A DNA stretch of 8,376 nt from CAYPTJ01 sp964413845 (GTDB lineage: Bacteria > Patescibacteriota > WWE3 > 9FT-COMBO-53-11). A program made the translations under genes and the position numbers. Shown here piece by piece: positions 5,955 through 8,376 of the stretch. Every line of letters begins with the position of its first letter. The stretch's first letter is position 1. The notes beneath the pieces were generated by a model, which was given only the letters and a program-made list of their open reading frames with translations, searched no databases and was not told the origin of the DNA. Location of the stretch: contig CAYPTJ010000048.1 in the NCBI GenBank assembly GCA_964413845.1, forward strand, positions 1 through 8,376. Direction: 5' to 3'.

Positions 5955-6701
5955 ATGGTGGAAAAGAAGGCGAAACCCCGTGAAGCTTTGCTACGGGGCA
6001 AGAGTTTAAAGATCCCTACCGCGGAGGAGCTTCTTGAGGCAGGAGTCCACTTTGGACATCTGAAGCGCCGATGGCATCCCAAGATGAAACCCTTCATCTA
6101 CAGCGAGCGCGGGGGGGTACACGTCTTTGATCTTTATAAAACTCGTGAGCAACTTGAGAAGGCAGCACGTTTCTTAAAAGAAGTAACCACCAAAAGCGGT
6201 TCGATTCTTTTTGTGGGAACAAAACGACAGGCAAAGGAGATTGTGGGGGGTGAAGCGCAGCGCGTTGGAGCTTATTTTTTAACTGAACGTTGGATTGGAG
6301 GGCTTTTAACCAACTTTGATTCAGTGAAGAAAAACATCGAAAAGATGGAGGAGTTATCTTCAAAAATGAAGGGAGGAGAGTTTAAACATTACACGAAAAA
6401 GGAAAAGCTTTTAATCGAGCGCAAGATCGCCAAACTTGAAAGGGATATCGGTGGGCTTCGAGGGTTAAAGGAGCTTCCTGCGGCTTTAGTCTTAGCCTCA
6501 GCGCGCAATGAGGCGATTGCCGCCCATGAGGCAAAGCAGATGGAAATTCCTGTTGTTGCCCTTGCCGATACTAATGCCGATCCTGGCTTGGTGGATTACG
6601 TTATCCCCAGCAATGATGATGCCGCCGCTTCAATTGCGATAATAATAAAGACGCTTGCCGATGCGGCAGCGGCAGGGAAGTCGGGAGCCAGTAGTCAGTG
6701 A
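5955..6701 (+). CDS. rpsB: 30S ribosomal protein uS2 (S2), 248 aa
   Basis: Small-subunit ribosomal protein that joins late in 30S assembly, near the mRNA exit side, and interacts with bS1 where that is present. Recognised by AGVHFGH at residues 29-35, then KMKPFIY, FVGTKRQAKEI, ERWIGGLLTNF and a C-terminal ALADTNADPGLVDYVIPSND, all in the usual order. The length is normal for the family. The AGVHFGH motif sits about 18 residues further in than in E. coli S2, giving a basic N-terminal extension (residues 1-20). The start at 5955 is the first ATG after the -10 region; later in-frame starts would remove only the extension. The Ala/Gly/Ser-rich tail is probably disordered. It leads the operon rpsB-tsf-frr. 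Confidence 0.97.
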   Translation: MVEKKAKPREALLRGKSLKIPTAEELLEAGVHFGHLKRRWHPKMKPFIYSERGGVHVFDLYKTREQLEKAARFLKEVTTKSGSILFVGTKRQAKEIVGGEAQRVGAYFLTERWIGGLLTNFDSVKKNIEKMEELSSKMKGGEFKHYTKKEKLLIERKIAKLERDIGGLRGLKELPAALVLASARNEAIAAHEAKQMEIPVVALADTNADPGLVDYVIPSNDDAAASIAIIIKTLADAAAAGKSGASSQ

Positions 6702-6702
6702 C

Positions 6703-6753
6703 GGCTCACTATGTTCGCTCGTCTTTTGCCTATGCAAAATAGCCAGGAGTGAG
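6703..6753 (+). promoter_or_regulatory. Structured rpsB-tsf intergenic region overlapping the tsf ribosome binding site
   Basis: An inner perfect stem TTTTGC (6724-6729) / GCAAAA (6734-6739) is enclosed by CTCACT (6705-6710) / AGTGAG (6748-6753). An alternative outer pairing is GGCT 6703-6706 with AGCC 6741-6744. The outer arm overlaps the AGGAG ribosome binding site (6745-6749), so folding could modulate tsf translation. No T-run follows, so it is not a standard terminator. The stems are visible; the role is inferred. Confidence 0.4.
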
Positions 6754-6766
6754 ATACTAATGCCTA

Positions 6767-7216
6767 ATGACTAAAATTGATCAGATCAAAAAACTTCGTA
6801 AGGAAACACAGGCTCCGGTAATGGAGGTCAAACGAGCGTTGGAAGAAGCCGGGGGGGATGAAGCCGCGGCTAAAAAGATCCTTGCCGAGAAGGCCTTGGT
6901 CCGAGCCGAGAAGAAGAAGGGACGGGAGGCCGGCAATGGTTATCTCTTTTCCTATGTCCATTCCAATGGAAAGATCGGGGTGCTGTTAGAGCTTCGTTGC
7001 GAAACAGATTTTGTTGCCAAAAATGAGCTTTTTCGAAAGTTAGGAAAGGAGTTGGCGATGCAGATCGCCTCGATGGATCCCAAAGATATAGCAGAGCTTC
7101 TTGAAAAGGAGTACATCAGAGATCAAACAAAAACAGTCGCTGATCTGGTGAATGAGGCGGTGGGGACGGTTGGGGAGAAGATTGAGGTGGCCCGTTTTAT
7201 CCGTTATGATATTTGA
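6767..7216 (+). CDS. tsf: Elongation factor Ts, minimal form, 149 aa
   Basis: Nucleotide exchange factor that releases GDP from EF-Tu. Residues 1-45 are the N-terminal UBA-like domain (KLRKETQAPVMEVKRALEEAG). The core contains CETDFVAKNE, with the EF-Tu-contacting TDFVA at 80-84, and the end has TVADLVNEAVGTVGEKIEVARFIRY. It is far shorter than E. coli EF-Ts (283 aa) and shorter than the Thermus protein (196 aa). Against Thermus, about 45 residues between the first core part (ASMDP) and the final strand segment are missing, including the usual EGRLKK helix. ATG 6767 matches the family start. The only good AGGAG (6745-6749) is 17 nt away and better suits ATG 6760, which opens a five-codon frame ending at 6774. 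The 3' end overlaps frr by 11 nt. Confidence 0.94.
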   Translation: MTKIDQIKKLRKETQAPVMEVKRALEEAGGDEAAAKKILAEKALVRAEKKKGREAGNGYLFSYVHSNGKIGVLLELRCETDFVAKNELFRKLGKELAMQIASMDPKDIAELLEKEYIRDQTKTVADLVNEAVGTVGEKIEVARFIRYDI

Positions 7217-7724
7217 CCAGATCATTGAGGAGTTGAAATCCACTTTAGCAGCGGTTCGTACCGGTCGTGCTTCCTCTGCCTTGGTTGAAGATCTTCAGGT
7301 TGAGGCCTACGGAACAAAGATGAAGTTGAAAGAGCTTGCCGCGATTGCGGTTCCTGAAGCGAGGCAGATTTTGATCACCCCTTGGGACAAAACTGTTCTG
7401 GAGGTGGTTACAAAAACTTTGCAAATAGCGGGGTTTAACCCTATTGTTGAGGGCACAGTTCTTCGTCTTACTTTCCCTCCGTTAACTGGAGAGGATCGAC
7501 AACGTCTGATGCGGCAGGTGGGAGAGAAGGCGGAGGAAGCAAAGATTAAAGTCAGAGGTGTTAGGCGGGAGATGATGGAGGAGGTGGAGCAACGACAGAG
7601 GAAGAAACAGATCTCGGAGGATGAAGCCTTCTCCCGCAAAGGTGAGATTGAGGAGGAGGTCAAGGAGGCAAACCGTCAAATTGAGCAGTTAGCGCAGGAG
7701 AAGAAGAAACAACTGGAGCTGTAG
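7206..7724 (+). CDS. frr: Ribosome recycling factor, 172 aa
   Basis: Splits post-termination ribosomes together with EF-G. Recognised by VRTGRASSALVEDLQVEAYGT near the start (R18-A22 in RTGRA), VPEARQILITPWDKT, LPPLT-like FPPLTGEDR, VRGVRREMMEE and KKQISEDEAF, in family order. The C-terminal half is the long charged helix of the three-helix bundle. ATG 7206 was chosen because it overlaps the tsf stop by 11 nt, the usual coupled arrangement, and because the upstream in-frame stretch from 7152 is Arg/Trp-rich and unlike the family. This start leaves the first helix about 9 residues shorter than in E. coli (185 aa). TTG 7170 or TTG 7182 are less likely alternatives. pyrH, usually between tsf and frr, is absent. 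Confidence 0.93.
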   Translation: MIFDQIIEELKSTLAAVRTGRASSALVEDLQVEAYGTKMKLKELAAIAVPEARQILITPWDKTVLEVVTKTLQIAGFNPIVEGTVLRLTFPPLTGEDRQRLMRQVGEKAEEAKIKVRGVRREMMEEVEQRQRKKQISEDEAFSRKGEIEEEVKEANRQIEQLAQEKKKQLEL

Positions 7725-7788
7725 TGGCTTAGGTTGCTTGGGTTACTTAGGTCCTAAGTTACTTAAGTCACCTAAGTTGCCTAAGTAA
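7725..7788. repeat. Inverted array of 9-bp repeats (3 reverse units, 1 bp, 4 forward units)
   Basis: Starting one base after the frr stop, three reverse units begin at 7725 (TGGCTTAGG), 7734 (TTGCTTGGG) and 7743 (TTACTTAGG). After a single T at 7752, four forward units begin at 7753 (CCTAAGTTA), 7762 (CTTAAGTCA), 7771 (CCTAAGTTG) and 7780 (CCTAAGTAA). The period is exactly 9 bp with consensus CYTAAGTNR. As RNA, 7725-7751 can pair with 7753-7779 almost throughout, counting G-U pairs, and TTACTTAGG pairs perfectly with CCTAAGTAA. No T-run follows. It could be a processing or transcript-end structure, a mobile repeat, or a protein-binding array. Confidence 0.85.
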
Positions 7789-7803
7789 CATTAGTCGATT
7801 ACC

Positions 7804-8376
7804 ATGGCTATTATTCCATTCCTAATCCTATTTTCCCTTCTGGTTTTTGTCCACGAAGGTGGTCACTTTCTTCTGTCAAAGCTTTTTGGGGTTAAAGTTA
7901 CGGAGTTTGGTTTTGGTTACCCTCCGCGGATTTGGGGGAAGAGGATCAAAGGAACGCTTTATTCGATCAACCTTATTCCTTTTGGGGGTTTTGCTCGAAT
8001 CAAAGGGACGGAAGGGGAATACTCTGGGGTTGGGGATGCTGACTCGTTTGCTGTTCAACCAATGTGGAAACGGGTTGCCATCACCGCTGGCGGGGTTCTT
8101 GGGAATTTTGTTTTGGCGTGGGTTCTTTTTGTGACCCTTTTTGTGGTAGGTAATCCTACCCCAGCCGGGAAGGTTTATGTGGATGAGGTAAAGCTGAACT
8201 CTCCTGCAGAGCTGGTGGGGATTGTTGCGGGAGATCACATCTTAAGTTTTGAGGGGGAGAAGGTGGAAACTGCCGATGAGCTTGTCACTTTGGCGGAAAA
8301 GAATGCCGGGAAGCTAACGGTTATGGAAGTTGAACATGAGGGAAAAACGCGATTGGCGGCGGCGGTGCCGCGCGCT
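7804..8376 (+). CDS. rseP: RseP-type site-2 membrane metalloprotease (M50), partial, C-terminus beyond the right edge
   Basis: Intramembrane zinc protease; family members cut membrane-bound anti-sigma factors, signal-peptide remnants or other single-span proteins. 191 codons are present. The first membrane helix carries the zinc site HEGGH at residues 17-21 (family HExxH, usually HELGH). Then come GFGYPPRIWG, a beta-type loop with INLIPFGGFARI (the family's P-x-GG motif), a second hydrophobic helix (91-115) containing AGGVLGN at 95-101 where AGPxxN is usual, and the start of a PDZ domain (about 127-191, NSPAELVGIVAGDHILSFEG). The last helix, with its expected third zinc ligand in an NPxDG-like motif, lies outside the window. 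No Shine-Dalgarno sequence precedes ATG 7804. uppS, cdsA and dxr, which often lie between frr and rseP, are missing here. Confidence 0.9.
   Translation, partial: MAIIPFLILFSLLVFVHEGGHFLLSKLFGVKVTEFGFGYPPRIWGKRIKGTLYSINLIPFGGFARIKGTEGEYSGVGDADSFAVQPMWKRVAITAGGVLGNFVLAWVLFVTLFVVGNPTPAGKVYVDEVKLNSPAELVGIVAGDHILSFEGEKVETADELVTLAEKNAGKLTVMEVEHEGKTRLAAAVPRA

Noticed and set aside
7152..7205. Longer frr beginning at ATG 7152
   Set aside because: The extra 18 residues are Arg/Trp-rich, lie within tsf in another frame, and do not match the RRF N-terminus.
5955..7216. Possible UGA recoding (Gracilibacteria/SR1 code)
   Set aside because: rpsB and tsf both end at UGA exactly where the families end, so UGA is a stop here.
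7725..7788. Reading the 9-bp array as a CRISPR or a rho-independent terminator
   Set aside because: Units are contiguous without spacers, so it is not CRISPR, and no T-run follows the hairpin, so it is not a canonical terminator.
7876..8238. 120-codon minus-strand open frame opposite rseP
   Set aside because: It is antisense to a clear M50 protease with conserved motifs and has no recognisable domain; it is a shadow frame.

Overview
The window reads as a gene-dense piece of a small-genome bacterium, most likely a member of the Candidate Phyla Radiation (Patescibacteria, perhaps Microgenomates-like). That placement is inferred from three things: unusually short housekeeping proteins (EF-Ts of 149 aa, RRF of 172 aa), textbook gene clusters with members missing, and a very long membrane-anchored surface-type protein of the kind common in that group. 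TGA ends rpsB and tsf, so the UGA-to-glycine code of Gracilibacteria/SR1 does not apply. I see no rRNA, tRNA, CRISPR array or transposase.

Layout. (1) Positions 1-1583, minus strand: the 5' part of a large gene joining an N-terminal MerR-type DNA-binding domain, one transmembrane helix and a long repetitive domain resembling phage tail fibres or adhesins. It runs off the left edge. (2) Positions 1584-1761: a divergent intergenic region with two inverted repeats on the HTH-gene side and an extended -10 promoter only 9 nt upstream of topA. (3) Positions 1762-4399: topA (DNA topoisomerase I) overlapping tmk (dTMP kinase), closed by a rho-independent terminator. (4) Positions 4400-5892: a regulatory region with a strong inverted repeat and a candidate promoter, then one reading frame fusing an archaeal-type thymidylate synthase domain to a complete type II thymidine kinase. 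A terminator follows. (5) Positions 5936-7724: a near-leaderless promoter, then rpsB, tsf and frr (ribosomal protein uS2, EF-Ts, ribosome recycling factor), with tsf and frr overlapping. (6) Positions 7725-7788: an inverted array of 9-bp repeats, then the 5' part of an RseP-type site-2 protease gene that runs off the right edge.

How the genes work together. tmk and the synthase-kinase fusion form a thymidylate module: the two fusion domains would make dTMP de novo and by salvage, and Tmk would phosphorylate it to dTDP. rpsB-tsf-frr-rseP is a stripped version of the common bacterial rpsB-tsf-pyrH-frr-uppS-cdsA-dxr-rseP order, with pyrH, uppS, cdsA and dxr absent from their usual places.

The points most worth a second look are the HTH/membrane/tail-fibre fusion, the synthase-kinase fusion with its altered nucleotide-binding residues and a perfect Shine-Dalgarno sequence at the domain junction, and the 9-bp inverted array. 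No intergenic stretch exceeds 300 bases.
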